This document shows, piece after piece, positions 16,875 to 26,500 of a stretch of 64,000 bases of DNA. Under the pieces are notes generated by a model. It searched no databases, was not told where the DNA came from, and saw nothing but the letters and a program-made list of their open reading frames with translations. How positions within the stretch are numbered: position 1 is the first letter of the stretch; each line of letters begins with the position of its first letter. This DNA is from Acidobacteriaceae bacterium (lineage in GTDB: Bacteria > Acidobacteriota > Terriglobia > Terriglobales > Acidobacteriaceae), in assembly GCA_030041305.1 (NCBI GenBank), contig JASHOC010000276.1, forward strand, positions 1 to 64,000, written 5' to 3'. The translations under genes were made by a program, and so were the position numbers.

Positions 16875-17990
16875 ATGAGACCTCCGCTTTTTTCTTCTTT
16901 TGCGCTTCGTTCTGTCCAGTTCGCCAACCGCATTGGCGTTTCGCCGATGTGCCAGTACTCCTCTGAGGACGGATTCGCCAACGACTGGCATTTTGTCCAC
17001 TTGGGCTGTCGTGCGCAGGGCGGCGCGGGACTGGTGATGACAGAGGCTGCGGCGGTTTTACCCGAAGGCCGCATTTCGCCGGACGATTTGGGGATTTGGA
17101 AGGACGCGCATATTCCGGCGCTGGAGCGGATCGCGCGGTTTGTCCATACGCAGGGCGCGCGCGCGGGTGTGCAATTGGCGCATGCGGGGCGCAAGGCGAG
17201 CATGCATTCGCCGTTCGCAGGGGAGGGCCTTGTGCCGCCGGCGGAGGGCGGTTGGCAGCCGGTGGGACCGAGCGCCGTGGCTTTTGGGCCTGGTTACGCG
17301 GCGCCCCAGGAACTGGACCAGGAGGGAATTGACGCCGTTGTGGAGGGGTTCCGGCAGGCGGCGCGGCGGGCGCTTCGGTGCGGCTTCGACGTGGTGGAGA
17401 TTCATGCGGCGCATGGGTATTTGCTGCACGAATTCCTGTCGCCGCTGGCGAACCGGCGCACGGATGGCTATGGCGGGAGCTTGAGGAACCGCGCGCGGTT
17501 GCCGATGGAGGTTGCGGACGCGGTGCGCTCGGAGTGGCCGAAGCATCTGCCGTTGTTTGTCCGGATTTCGGCCACCGATTGGGTGGAGGGCGGATGGAAC
17601 GCGGACGAATCCGTGGAGTTGGCGCGGATGTTGCGCGGGGTCGGCGTGGACCTGGTGGATGTTTCGTCGGGCGGGCAGACGCCGGACGCGAAAATTCCCG
17701 CGGCGCCGGGATTTCAGGTGGAGTTTGCGGCGCGCATCCGGCGCGAGGCGAGCATAGCGACGGCGGCGGTGGGCTTGATTACCGACCCAGCACAGGCGAA
17801 CGGAATCATTGCGCGGGGCGAGGCCGACCTGGTGCTGCTGGCGCGCGAGATGTTGCGCGAGCCGTATTGGCCGCTGCACGCGGCGGCGGCGCTGGGCGAA
17901 GAGATGAGCTGGCCGAAGCAGTATCTGCGCGCGGCTCCGCACCACTCGCCGGCGCGAGCGCGACTGGAACGGCCTGGTGAGGCCGAATAA
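16875..17990 (+). CDS. NADH:flavin oxidoreductase, old yellow enzyme family (YqjM-like)
   Basis: 371-aa FMN-dependent TIM barrel that reduces activated C=C bonds with NAD(P)H. Motifs typical of the thermophilic-like/YqjM branch: 'NRIGVSPMCQYSS' with the Cys that tunes FMN (~residue 26), 'QLAHAGRKAS' (~100-109), the substrate-binding His pair in 'EIHAAHGYLLHEFLSP', 'RRTDGYGGSLRNRARL', and the C-terminal phosphate-binding 'GEADLVLLAREMLREPYWP'. Cytoplasmic. The physiological substrate is unknown. It converges with the DUF1761-like gene. Confidence 0.93.
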   Translation: MRPPLFSSFALRSVQFANRIGVSPMCQYSSEDGFANDWHFVHLGCRAQGGAGLVMTEAAAVLPEGRISPDDLGIWKDAHIPALERIARFVHTQGARAGVQLAHAGRKASMHSPFAGEGLVPPAEGGWQPVGPSAVAFGPGYAAPQELDQEGIDAVVEGFRQAARRALRCGFDVVEIHAAHGYLLHEFLSPLANRRTDGYGGSLRNRARLPMEVADAVRSEWPKHLPLFVRISATDWVEGGWNADESVELARMLRGVGVDLVDVSSGGQTPDAKIPAAPGFQVEFAARIRREASIATAAVGLITDPAQANGIIARGEADLVLLAREMLREPYWPLHAAAALGEEMSWPKQYLRAAPHHSPARARLERPGEAE

Positions 17991-18026
17991 TGGCCGCGAC
18001 ATTCCCTCAACCGCTACAGGCTCCCA

Positions 18027-18758
18027 TCATTGCGACGGCAGCACGAGCTTATCGTACAATCCGCCAACAATAGCCCCCACGGTCAACGTGGCCAGAAGGG
18101 CGTAACCCGCTTCAATCGCAAGCAAGTCATGAGGCAGTGTTGCGATGTTATAGCAAGCCGTTGCGACAACGGTCCCGCATAGCAACGCGGACATCAGGAT
18201 TCCCTGAAGCACGCCTTTGCGATGACACACGGCGAGGAGCCACGCGACCCCGTAGGCAAAGAGAAGGCAGGCAGCCGCACTAACCAGGTGCGGCGATAGA
18301 AACCAGACCATCTGCTTGACTTGCGCACGAGTGAGTCCGATGGCATCCATCCACCGGGTGCGGAACATATAGTGCGAATGCCAAATGGCTCCCAGGCACC
18401 AGGCGGCAAACGCAGCCAGAATAATCGGGAGGTGGTAGATCTGTTTGGTTCGCGTCTTCACATCGCCGGTTTTGTAAGGTACTGCCTCAAGGGCCTGGGA
18501 CAGGCATGCCTGGTTGCACTTCGAGCGTTCAGGCCAACGCGTACAGTCGGACAAGCGGAGATTCGGGCATCCATCCATTCCTGTCTCCGCTGCATGGCGG
18601 ACATCAATGTTGACGGCGGCTGCCTGCTGGTTTTCGGGGCACGCCACCGGCCGGGCGCCGGAATATCGCTGGAAAATCTCACGCCGCCAGAGGGCGAGGG
18701 GAAGCAGAATCAAGGAAACGGCGACAACGGAGAGCACGAGCCAAATCAAGAAGAGCAT
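18027..18758 (-). CDS. Membrane protein with cytoplasmic Cys cluster and DUF1761-like domain
   Basis: 243 aa. An N-terminal membrane anchor (residues ~2-24) is followed by a soluble segment with four or five Cys ('CPNLRLSDCTRWPERSKCNQACL', preceded by 'ACPEN'), which could bind a metal or Fe-S cluster. The rest has about four membrane helices, beginning 'LPIILAAFAAWCLGAIWHSHYMF', which resembles DUF1761 family proteins. I have seen this combination as a recurrent acidobacterial type, but its role is unknown. It diverges from the MerR gene. Confidence 0.7.
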   Translation of the reverse strand: MLFLIWLVLSVVAVSLILLPLALWRREIFQRYSGARPVACPENQQAAAVNIDVRHAAETGMDGCPNLRLSDCTRWPERSKCNQACLSQALEAVPYKTGDVKTRTKQIYHLPIILAAFAAWCLGAIWHSHYMFRTRWMDAIGLTRAQVKQMVWFLSPHLVSAAACLLFAYGVAWLLAVCHRKGVLQGILMSALLCGTVVATACYNIATLPHDLLAIEAGYALLATLTVGAIVGGLYDKLVLPSQ

Positions 18759-19024
18759 GGCCCACCTTCTTCTTGCCTGGAGTCTGGCCCCTTGTCGAAG
18801 TTCCTTCAGTGATCTCCGTCACGGGCGCCGAAACGGAAATTGCAGCGGAATGGCAGGGTACGGAGTGGGAGCAATCCGCTGAGACCCGGGGGGATTGTGC
18901 CTCTTTATCCACAGGGTGGGCGCGAGGGCGAGAGATTGCTTCACAGTTTGTGCAGAGTGTGGCCTATACTGCTCTTAACGTGAGGATCGCTCCCCTGAAA
19001 GCAACGATCTCACCCCGTGCAGTT

Positions 19025-19516
19025 ATGGCAACGCAACTTTCCCGGAAGCGCGCCGTTGATTCGCCTACGATTCCCGATCGCCTCTATTTCAAGATCGGCG
19101 ACGTGGCCCGCATCTGCGGGCTGGAGACCTACGTGCTGCGATTTTGGGAGACGCAGTTTCCGCAACTGAAGCCGAACAAGAGTGGAACCGGTCAGCGGCT
19201 GTATCGCCGGCGGGATGTCGAAACCGTGCTGGAGATCAAGCGGCTGGTGTACGCGAAGGGCTATACGCTCTCGGGCGCACGCCAGGTGATGGAAGCCACG
19301 CATCGCCACAGCAAATCGGAGTCTGAACCGCAATCGAATCTACCGCTCGGCCAGCCCGGCCGGGACCGGGAAGCGGTGGCCCGAGCCATCGGTCATGCGC
19401 GCTCGGAGCTGCGTGAAATTGCCGGATTGCTGGCGTCGCCGGCGCCACGGCCTTCGCGCCGCCGCAACCGGCTGGCGGCGTTCGTGGAGTCTTCTGGGAC
19501 GCTCTTCCCCTCCTGA
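19025..19516 (+). CDS. MerR family transcriptional regulator
   Basis: 163 aa. I start it at MATQLSRKRAV; the 84 residues added by the ORF track are low-quality upstream translation. The N-terminal winged helix-turn-helix is clear: 'YFKIGDVARICGLETYVLRFWETQFPQL' (~residues 28-56), then 'RLYRRRDVETVLEIKRLVYAKGYTLSGARQVM'. The C-terminus is short, basic and without effector-binding Cys residues, so it is not a metal sensor of the MerR/CueR kind. This form often accompanies ihfA/pheT in related bacteria but neither is nearby here. The target is unknown. Confidence 0.88.
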   Translation: MATQLSRKRAVDSPTIPDRLYFKIGDVARICGLETYVLRFWETQFPQLKPNKSGTGQRLYRRRDVETVLEIKRLVYAKGYTLSGARQVMEATHRHSKSESEPQSNLPLGQPGRDREAVARAIGHARSELREIAGLLASPAPRPSRRRNRLAAFVESSGTLFPS

Positions 19517-19604
19517 AAATGATTTCTTGAAGATGCCTGGTTAACGCGAAAACAATTTTTTAGGTGAAGCCGGATTCACTTCCCCAGGTAGGAGCCGAAG
19601 AGTT

Positions 19605-19823
19605 ATGAGATGCAATCTCTGCGGGTCAACGACCTTTCGCCTCTCGAGGCTCCGCGTTTCGGACCTGCCGCGGATGGTCTTTCTTCAATATCCTGTGCGC
19701 TGCCGCATCTGCTACAAAAGGGGGTTTACGAGCCTTCTGTTGGCTTGGCGAATGCGCCGCGAGGATAAACTGCGCCACCAGAAGAATCACGGCAAAGGCA
19801 GCACGGCGCCGGGGCGGGCATGA
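19605..19823 (+). CDS. Zinc-ribbon microprotein
   Basis: 72 aa, preceded by TAGGAG about 10 bases before the ATG. Two CxxC knuckles ('MRCNLCGST' and 'VRCRICYKR') separated by ~30 residues form a probable zinc ribbon. The segment between them ('LRVSDLPRMVFLQYPVRC') and the basic tail look like real coding sequence. Function unknown. It lies 88 bases after the MerR gene on the same strand and may be co-transcribed with it. Confidence 0.65.
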   Translation: MRCNLCGSTTFRLSRLRVSDLPRMVFLQYPVRCRICYKRGFTSLLLAWRMRREDKLRHQKNHGKGSTAPGRA

Positions 19824-19852
19824 GTGATGCTAGGTCTCTGAACCCGTAAATC

Positions 19853-19950
19853 CTTACCTGTGCATTCCGGTTTCCCAGGTCTCAAAATCGAGATCTCCAC
19901 CCCAGCAAGCACAAATCGCTCGCTGGGGCCCCGGACCGAGGGGCGCCCAA
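19853..19950. repeat. Dispersed repeat family 1, copy A
   Basis: 98-base unit nearly identical to 33956-34053. The shared core includes TTTCCCAGGTCTCAAAATCG and the palindrome-like CTCAAAATCGAGATCTCC. It contains the stem-capable AGCAAGC/GCTCGCTGGGG part and ends GGGCGCCCAA. Conceptual translation yields a spurious peptide in both copies. Confidence 0.85.
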
Positions 19951-19993
19951 ATCTGGTGCTTTTGGGGCGGTCAGAGGCCTGGGCGGGCCGATT

Positions 19994-20539
19994 TTATCGG
20001 TGGGCGACGTGCTCGGCTGATTCCGCAGCCGCTTCGTTCAGGTAAATTTCCACGTAATCGAGATAGTTCTGGGCGTATTCGCGGATGAGCGCCAAGTCTT
20101 TTTCGCTGATTTCGCGGCGCAGCTTGGCGGGAACGCCGGCCCAAAGCGTGCGCGGAGGAACGCGCGTGTGCTCGGCCACGACCGAGCCAGCGGCGATGAT
20201 CGAGCCCTCGCCGATGTGGCTGTCGTTGAGCACCCGCGCGCCCATCCCAATGACGACCATATCTTCAACCACGCAGCCATGGACGGTGGCGTTGTGGCCG
20301 ATGGTCACCCAGTCGCCCACGACGACGGGATAGACACGGCGCTGACCATGGAGGACGGAGCAGTCCTGCACGTTGGAGCAGGTGCCGATGCGGATGGAAT
20401 TGACGTCGCCGCGCAGAACGGCGTTCATCCATACCGAGGAGCGCTCGCCGAGAACCACGTCGCCAAGAACTTGCGCTGAATCGTCAATATAACAACTGGG
20501 GGGGAATTGGGGCCGTTTTCCCTGATTAGGGCGGATCAT
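19994..20539 (-). CDS. Gamma-carbonic-anhydrase-like hexapeptide-repeat protein
   Basis: 181 aa. I start it at MIRPNQGKRPQFPP, which follows GAGG by about 6 bases. The left-handed beta-helix repeats run from ~20 to 145. The three zinc-ligand His positions of the family are present: one in 'DCSVLHGQ' and two in 'TIGHNATVHGC'. 'RGDVNSIRIGTCSNVQD' is typical of the YrdA/PaaY/CaiE-like group. Many such proteins have weak or no carbonic anhydrase activity, so the reaction is open. Cytoplasmic homotrimer expected. It diverges from the tolC gene. Confidence 0.9.
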   Translation of the reverse strand: MIRPNQGKRPQFPPSCYIDDSAQVLGDVVLGERSSVWMNAVLRGDVNSIRIGTCSNVQDCSVLHGQRRVYPVVVGDWVTIGHNATVHGCVVEDMVVIGMGARVLNDSHIGEGSIIAAGSVVAEHTRVPPRTLWAGVPAKLRREISEKDLALIREYAQNYLDYVEIYLNEAAAESAEHVAHR

Positions 20540-20594
20540 GGAAGCCTCACTGGATGAGTGTAAATGCGGGGAGGACGCCAACGGAATCGGGGGC

Positions 20595-20624
20595 TTGTTA
20601 GGGTCGCGGGAAGCGGTCTAAGCT
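20595..20624 (+). promoter_or_regulatory. Weak candidate promoter for the efflux operon
   Basis: TTGTTA (20595-20600), an 18-base spacer and TAAGCT (20619-20624) lie in the divergent gap before the tolC-like gene. Both boxes match the sigma70 consensus only partly. Confidence 0.25.
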
Positions 20625-20720
20625 GTGCGGGAACATGGGCAGAATCCAATAGATAGAGAACAGGGCGATCTCCGAGGCCGGAGAAGTTTAAAGATCGAAA
20701 TCCCATACAGGCTCCCATGT

Positions 20721-22151
20721 ATGCTTCTGAGTGTGGAAACGCGGGAAAATTGCAGGTGGTGGAAGGCAGGGCGGAGAGCGGTATGGTTCGCCTGCGCGAT
20801 GGGGTGTTGCGCAACGATGAGTCGGGTGGGCGCGGCCGCGCAGGCGCCGGGAGGCGGCGCGGCTGCGAGTGCGCCGGCGGCGCCGGTGACGATCACGCTG
20901 GAGGAGGCGATTCGGCGGGCGGAGGCGAGCGATCCGGCGTACGCGTCGGCGTCAGAAGCGAGCCGGTCCGCGGCCCTCGACCGCTCCATCGCGCGCGCAG
21001 GGATGCTGCCCAATGCGCGTCCTTACAGCCAGGACATCTATACGGAGCCTAATGGGGCATACTCCGAGGGCGATGCAGGCCAGACCAGGGCGCCTTTGCC
21101 CAGATTCGTCGCCAACGACTCGAGACCGCGGGAGTACATAGCCCAAGGCATTGTGGACGAAACGCTCAGCCTGTCGGGGCTGGCGGCGTCGCGCCGGGCC
21201 GATGCGGCGGCGGCGCAAGCGGCGGCGGAACAGGAGATTGCGCGGCGGGGACTGGTGGCGGGCGTGACCGTGCTGTTCTATGGTTCGATGGCGGCAGACA
21301 GCAAGCTGGCGGCTGCGCAACAGGCGCTCCAGGAGGCCAGCAACTTTACCAAGGCCACACAGGATCGCGAGCAGGCGCGCGAGGCGGCCCACGCCGACGT
21401 GGTGAAGGCGCAGCTCGATGAACAACAACGGCAGCGGGAGCTCGCAGACGCACAGGTGGCGGCGGAAAAAGCGCGGCTTGAATTAGGGGTGTTGCTGTTT
21501 CCGGATCCGCGAACGCCGTACACGCTGAGCGCGACGGAAGCGCCGCCGATGCTTGCCTCGCGGGCGGATGTGGAGGCAGCGGCGGCCAAGAACAATCCGG
21601 AGTTGAAGAGCGCGCTGGAGGCGGTGAAGGTGAGTGACGCCGACGTGCTTGCGGCGCGGGCGGCGTACACGCCCAATGTGCTGCTGAACGTGACCTACGG
21701 CATCGACGCCAACCAATTTGCCGTTAATGGTCCCCTCACCGCCGATGGTTTCAAGGCGCGTAACCTCGGCTACTCCACCAGTGTCTCGGTCAGCCTTCCG
21801 GTCTGGGATTGGCTGGCCACTGAGCACAAGGTGAAACAGAGCGAGATTCGCCGCCAGGCCGCCAAGGTAGCGCTGACAGCCACGCAGCGGCAACTGATTG
21901 CGAAGCTGGACGAAGACTACGATGAAGCGCAAACGGCGCGGGACCAACTGGCGTCGCTCGATCAGAGCGTAGCTACGGCCGCCGAGAGCCTGCGGCTGAC
22001 GCGGGAGGCCTACACGGGCGGGGAGGCTACGGTGCTGGCGGTGGTGGACGCCGAAAACTCCTACCTGCTGGCCGAGAACGCGCGCGCTGAGGGGCGGGTG
22101 CGCTACGAGGCGGCCTTGGCCCAATTGCAGACTTTGACGGGAACGATGTGA
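20721..22151 (+). CDS. TolC-family outer-membrane efflux channel
   Basis: 476 aa from the ATG of MLLSVETRENCRWW; the track's longer start adds 32 non-coding-like residues. A signal peptide ends near 'RVGAAAQAPGG'. The mature protein is mainly long Ala/Gln/Glu-rich helices with the two OEP repeats: first 'ITLEEAIRRAEASDPAYASASEA', with coiled-coil helices ('AAQQALQEASNFTKATQDREQAREAAHADV' in part), second 'VEAAAAKNNPELKSALEAVKVSDADVLAARA'. It ends 'EAALAQLQTLTGTM'. It forms the outer duct of the pump whose adaptor and permease follow downstream, separated by a tandem octamer repeat. Confidence 0.92.
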   Translation: MLLSVETRENCRWWKAGRRAVWFACAMGCCATMSRVGAAAQAPGGGAAASAPAAPVTITLEEAIRRAEASDPAYASASEASRSAALDRSIARAGMLPNARPYSQDIYTEPNGAYSEGDAGQTRAPLPRFVANDSRPREYIAQGIVDETLSLSGLAASRRADAAAAQAAAEQEIARRGLVAGVTVLFYGSMAADSKLAAAQQALQEASNFTKATQDREQAREAAHADVVKAQLDEQQRQRELADAQVAAEKARLELGVLLFPDPRTPYTLSATEAPPMLASRADVEAAAAKNNPELKSALEAVKVSDADVLAARAAYTPNVLLNVTYGIDANQFAVNGPLTADGFKARNLGYSTSVSVSLPVWDWLATEHKVKQSEIRRQAAKVALTATQRQLIAKLDEDYDEAQTARDQLASLDQSVATAAESLRLTREAYTGGEATVLAVVDAENSYLLAENARAEGRVRYEAALAQLQTLTGTM

Positions 22152-22157
22152 AAGATA

Positions 22158-22253
22158 GGGAACAAGGGAACAAGGGAACAAGGGAACAAGGGACTAAGGG
22201 ACTAAGGGACTAAGGGACTAAGGGACTAAGGGACTGAGGGACTACGGGAATAG
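22158..22253. repeat. Tandem octamer repeat (GGGAACAA / GGGACTAA)
   Basis: Twelve contiguous 8-base units: four GGGAACAA, five GGGACTAA, then GGGACTGA, GGGACTAC and GGGAATAG. It fills the gap between the tolC-like and hlyD-like genes. Similar units reappear at 45905-45940. Confidence 0.9.
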
Positions 22254-22276
22254 GGACTGGGGAACAGGGAACACGT

Positions 22277-23584
22277 ATGAGGGGCGTGGAGAACAGGAAC
22301 CGGATCGGAAGGGCGCTGGTGCGCGCGGTTTCGGCCGGAGTCATTGCTTTGGCGATCGCATTCCTGGCGGGTTGCGGGAAGGAAGAAGCGCCGCAGACGC
22401 AGGTGACCGTGCAGGCCGAGCATCCGGAAACGGGGCCCATCGCTGAACATGTAACGGCCGACGCCATTCTGCAGCCGATGGTGCAAGCGGCGCTGGTTCC
22501 GCGCATCTCGGCCCCGGTGAAGCAGTTTTACGTGCAGCGGGGATCGCATGTGAAAGCCGGAGAACTGCTGGCGGTGCTGGATAACAGCGACTTGAAGGCC
22601 GCGGCGCTGGACACGCAGGGATCGTATGAGGCGGCGCAGGCCGCTTACGCGACGGCGACCAAGGCGCAAGTTCCCATGGACGTGCTGACGGCGCAGTCGG
22701 ACCTGGCGCAGGCCAAGGCGAATCTTTCGCTGGACCAGAGCATTGTGAAAAGCCGCGCCCAGCTTTTTGCCGAGGGAGCGATTCCGGGCCGCGACCTGGA
22801 CACGGCCAAAGCGCAACTGGTGCAGGCGCAGGCCACGTATGACGCGGCGGACAAGCACTTGCAGGCGGTCGAGAGCGTGACCCGCCAGGCCTCGCTCGAC
22901 GCTGCGCAGGGCCAGTTGAAATCGGCCGAAGGCAAGTACGAGGGCGCGGAAGCACAGGTGAACTTTTCCGAAATCCGCAGCCCCATCAACGGGGTGGTGA
23001 CCGACCGGCCGTTGTTTGCGGGGGAAACGGCGGCCGCGGGTGCGCCGCTGATCACGGTGATGGACACTTCGTCGCTGATCGCCAAGACGCACGTTGCGCA
23101 GAGCATGGCGCAGCAGTTGAAGCTGGGTGGGCAAGCGCAGGTGACGGTCCCGGGAATCGACAATCCGGTTCCGGCTGCGGTGTCGATGATCAGTCCGGCG
23201 CTGGATCCGGGCAGCACCACCGTGGAAATCTGGCTCAAAGTGAACAACAAGAGCGGGGCGCTGAAAGTGGGAACGCCGGTGAAGCTGAGCATTAACGGGC
23301 GCACCGTGCCCAAGGCCTTGACCATTCCCCTTTCGGCCGTGCTCACGGCCAATAATGGCGCCAAGTCAGTGATGGTGGTGGGGAGCAACGGCACGGCGCA
23401 GCCGAAGCCGGTGAGGCTGGGCATCACGAATGGCGAAGACGTGCAAGTGCTTTCCGGATTGACGCCCCAGGACCTGGTGATTACCGTCGGCTCCTACGGA
23501 ATGGATCCCGGCACGAAGGTGAAAGTTGGTCCCGCCGAAGCGGACGAGGACGATGCCGGCGCGAAGGGCGGGGGAAGCGACTGA
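22277..23584 (+). CDS. RND efflux periplasmic adaptor (HlyD/MFP family lipoprotein)
   Basis: 435 aa. The N-terminus is a lipoprotein signal ('IALAIAFLAGCGKEE', lipobox LAGC, Cys ~33). After it come the barrel-sandwich lipoyl half-motif ('QPMVQAALVPRISAPVKQFYVQRGSHVKAGELLAVLD'), a long alpha-hairpin rich in Ala/Gln (~110-230), the second lipoyl half ('FSEIRSPINGVVTDRPLFAGETAAAG') and beta-barrel and membrane-proximal domains. It bridges the RND permease to the TolC channel. Its stop overlaps the permease start (TGATG), showing translational coupling. Confidence 0.95.
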   Translation: MRGVENRNRIGRALVRAVSAGVIALAIAFLAGCGKEEAPQTQVTVQAEHPETGPIAEHVTADAILQPMVQAALVPRISAPVKQFYVQRGSHVKAGELLAVLDNSDLKAAALDTQGSYEAAQAAYATATKAQVPMDVLTAQSDLAQAKANLSLDQSIVKSRAQLFAEGAIPGRDLDTAKAQLVQAQATYDAADKHLQAVESVTRQASLDAAQGQLKSAEGKYEGAEAQVNFSEIRSPINGVVTDRPLFAGETAAAGAPLITVMDTSSLIAKTHVAQSMAQQLKLGGQAQVTVPGIDNPVPAAVSMISPALDPGSTTVEIWLKVNNKSGALKVGTPVKLSINGRTVPKALTIPLSAVLTANNGAKSVMVVGSNGTAQPKPVRLGITNGEDVQVLSGLTPQDLVITVGSYGMDPGTKVKVGPAEADEDDAGAKGGGSD

Positions 23585-26500
23585 TGGCCAGCGAAACCCA
23601 ACTGATGGCTGGCGAAGCGGCGGGCGTCGAAGACGGGCAGAAGCCGTTCTGGCTGGCGCGATCGACGCGCACCATCTTCTTTTTCGCCTTGGTGCTGACG
23701 GCGGTCGGCATTTTCCTGGCGTTTCAGGTGCCTATCTCGGTGTTCCCGGAGACCAATTTTCCCCGCGTGGTGATCGGCGTCGATAACGGCGTGATGCCGG
23801 TGGAGCAGATGGAGGTGACGATCACGCGGCTGATCGAGAACGCGGTGAATTCCGTGCCGGGTCTCGAAAGCGTGCAATCGACCACCAGCCGTGGCTCGGC
23901 CGAAGTGGATTTGTTCTTCGACTGGAACGTGAACATGGTGCAGTCGCTCGAACTGGTGGATTCGGCGCTGGCCGAGGTGCAGCAGGAGTTGCCGTCGACG
24001 GCGCGCATCACCACCAATCGGCTCACGTTTGCCTCATTTCCGGTTCTGGGCTACAGCCTGACGTCAGACACCGTGCCGCAGACCGAGTTATGGGAGACGG
24101 CCACCTACAACCTGAAACCGCCCCTGAACCGCGTGGAGGGCGTCAGCACGGTGACGGTGCAGGGTGGGCAGGTTCCGGAGTACCACGTTGTTCCCAACAT
24201 GGCGCAACTCGAGAACTCGGGCGTGACGATCACCGACCTGGAGAACGCGGTTCAAAGCTCGAATACCGTGATGTCGCCGGGGCTCTACGAGGCGAATCAC
24301 GAGCTGATCCTGGGACTGGTGGGCGCGCAGGTGCATGACGCCGCCGAAATACGGCAGTTGGTGGTGAAGACGACCTCCGGCGGGGCGCCGGTGCACGTGG
24401 GCGACGTGGCGACCGTGGAAGCATCGACGGAGCCGGTGTACACGATCGTGACCGCGAACGGGAAAAACGCGGTGCTGCTGAGCATCACGCGGCAGCCTTC
24501 GAGCAACACGGTGGCGGTGGCCAACGCGGTGGCGAAAGAAGTGGCGCAATTGCAAAGCAAATTGCCGCCCGGGGTCAAGCTCGAACTTTTCTACGACCAG
24601 TCGCAACTGGTGCGCGACGCAATCGGAAGCGTACGCGACGCGATTTTCATCGGCCTCATCCTGGCCTGCGTGATTCTTTTCCTCTTCCTGCGCGATTGGA
24701 CCTCGTCGATCATCGCCGGGCTGGTAATTCCCGTGACGCTGGCGTTGACGATCGTCGTGCTGTGGCTGATCGGCGAGAGTTTCAACCTGATGACGCTGGG
24801 CGGGCTGGCCGCGGCGATCGGGCTTTTGATTGACGACGCCATCGTGGTGGTGGAAAACATTGTGATGCACCGCGACCACGGGGAACGGCGCGGCGAGGCG
24901 GTGCGCAAGGCTCTGAAGGAGCTGACGGTTCCGCTGCTGGGATCGACGATTACGCCGGTGGTGGTGTTTCTGCCGCTGATTTCGGTGAGCGGGGTGACGG
25001 GCGCCTTTTTCCGCGCCCTGGCGATTACGATGGCGGCGGCGCTGGTGACCTCGCTGGCGCTGGCGCTTACCTGGACGCCGGGGCTGAGCTACGTGCTGCT
25101 GAGCGAAAACCGCGACCACCACCGGCGCGAAGGCCCGGGCCCGGCGATGGAGCGGACGCTCGGCATCCACCGGCGAGTGCTGGAGTGGGCGCTGGCCAAG
25201 CCGCTGTGGACGGGGGGAATCTGCCTGCTGCTGGTGATCGGGACCTGGGCCGGATACCAGGCGCTGGGCACGAATCTGCTGCCGGATATGGATGAGGGCG
25301 GCTTCATCCTGGATTACGTCATGCCTGCGGGCAGCTCGCTTGCCGAGACCAACCGGGTCCTCGAACATGTGACCCGCATCCTGCATTCGGTTCCCGAGGT
25401 GGAGAGCACGTCGCGGCGCACCGGGCTGCAACTGGGCCTGGCCGCGGTGACGGAAGCGAACACCGGCGACTTTACCGTGAAACTGAAGTCTAAGCGCAGC
25501 CGCTCGGTGTGGGAGGTGATGGACGAGGTGCGCGGCCGCGTGAAAGCCACCGAGCCGGAGCTCGACGTCGAGCTGACGCAGGTCTTGCAGGACAATATCA
25601 ACGACCTGTCGAACGCGCCCGAACCGATCCAGGTGAAGATTTTCTCCGACGACCCCAAGCTGCTGAACGAACTAGGGCCGCGCGTGGCCGACGCCATCGG
25701 CAAGATTGCGGGCGTGGTGGACGTCGAGAACGGAGTCGACAACACGGTGAGCGGACCGGCGACAAACTTCCAGGTGGACCCGGTAGCGGCATCCCGGTTC
25801 GGGTTTACTCCCACGGAAGTTTCCGACGACGCCACGTCGATTCTGGATGGATTGACGACCACACCGCTGATTGCGAATGGGCGCGCGTATCCCATCCGCA
25901 TCCGGCTATCGGACGATCATCGCAGCTCGCTGGCGGCAATTGAGAACACAGTTTTCAATAGCTCCACGGGCCACACGGCGACGCTGGGCACGCTGGCCGA
26001 CATTACGCAACTGCCGCCGCAAAATGAAATCTTGCGCCAGAACCTGGAGCAACTGGTGGTGGTGACCGGCGATCTCGAGGGATCGAACCTGGGCGGGGTG
26101 ATGACCAAAGTCCGGCAGGCGGTGGAGGGCCTGCATCTGCCGCCCTCGGTGCGGGTTGAGTACGGCGGCACCTACCAGGTGCAGCAAAAATCCTTCCACG
26201 ACCTGCTGCAAGTGCTGCTGCTGGCGCTGGTGCTGGTGTTCGGGGTGCTGCTGGCGGAGTTTCGCAATTTTCCGGCGCCGATTGCGATTCTCAGCTCGTC
26301 AGTGCTTTCGATTTCGGGAGTGATCGTGGCGCTGCTGATCACCGGCGTCACCTTCAATGTGGCCTCGTTTATGGGATTGATCATGGTGATCGGCATCGTG
26401 GCCAAGAACGGCATCCTGCTGCTCGACGCGGATGAGCGCTACCGGGCTGAAGGCGCGTCGGCCCACGACGCCATGCTGAACGCGGCGCAGCGCAGGTTAC

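Noticed and set aside
19860-20045. 61-aa ORF over repeat family 1
   Set aside because: The peptide is a translation of the dispersed repeat, with the same peptide appearing in the second copy.
24088-25431. 447-aa minus-strand ORF inside the RND permease
   Set aside because: His/Arg/Gln-rich shadow frame of a confident gene.
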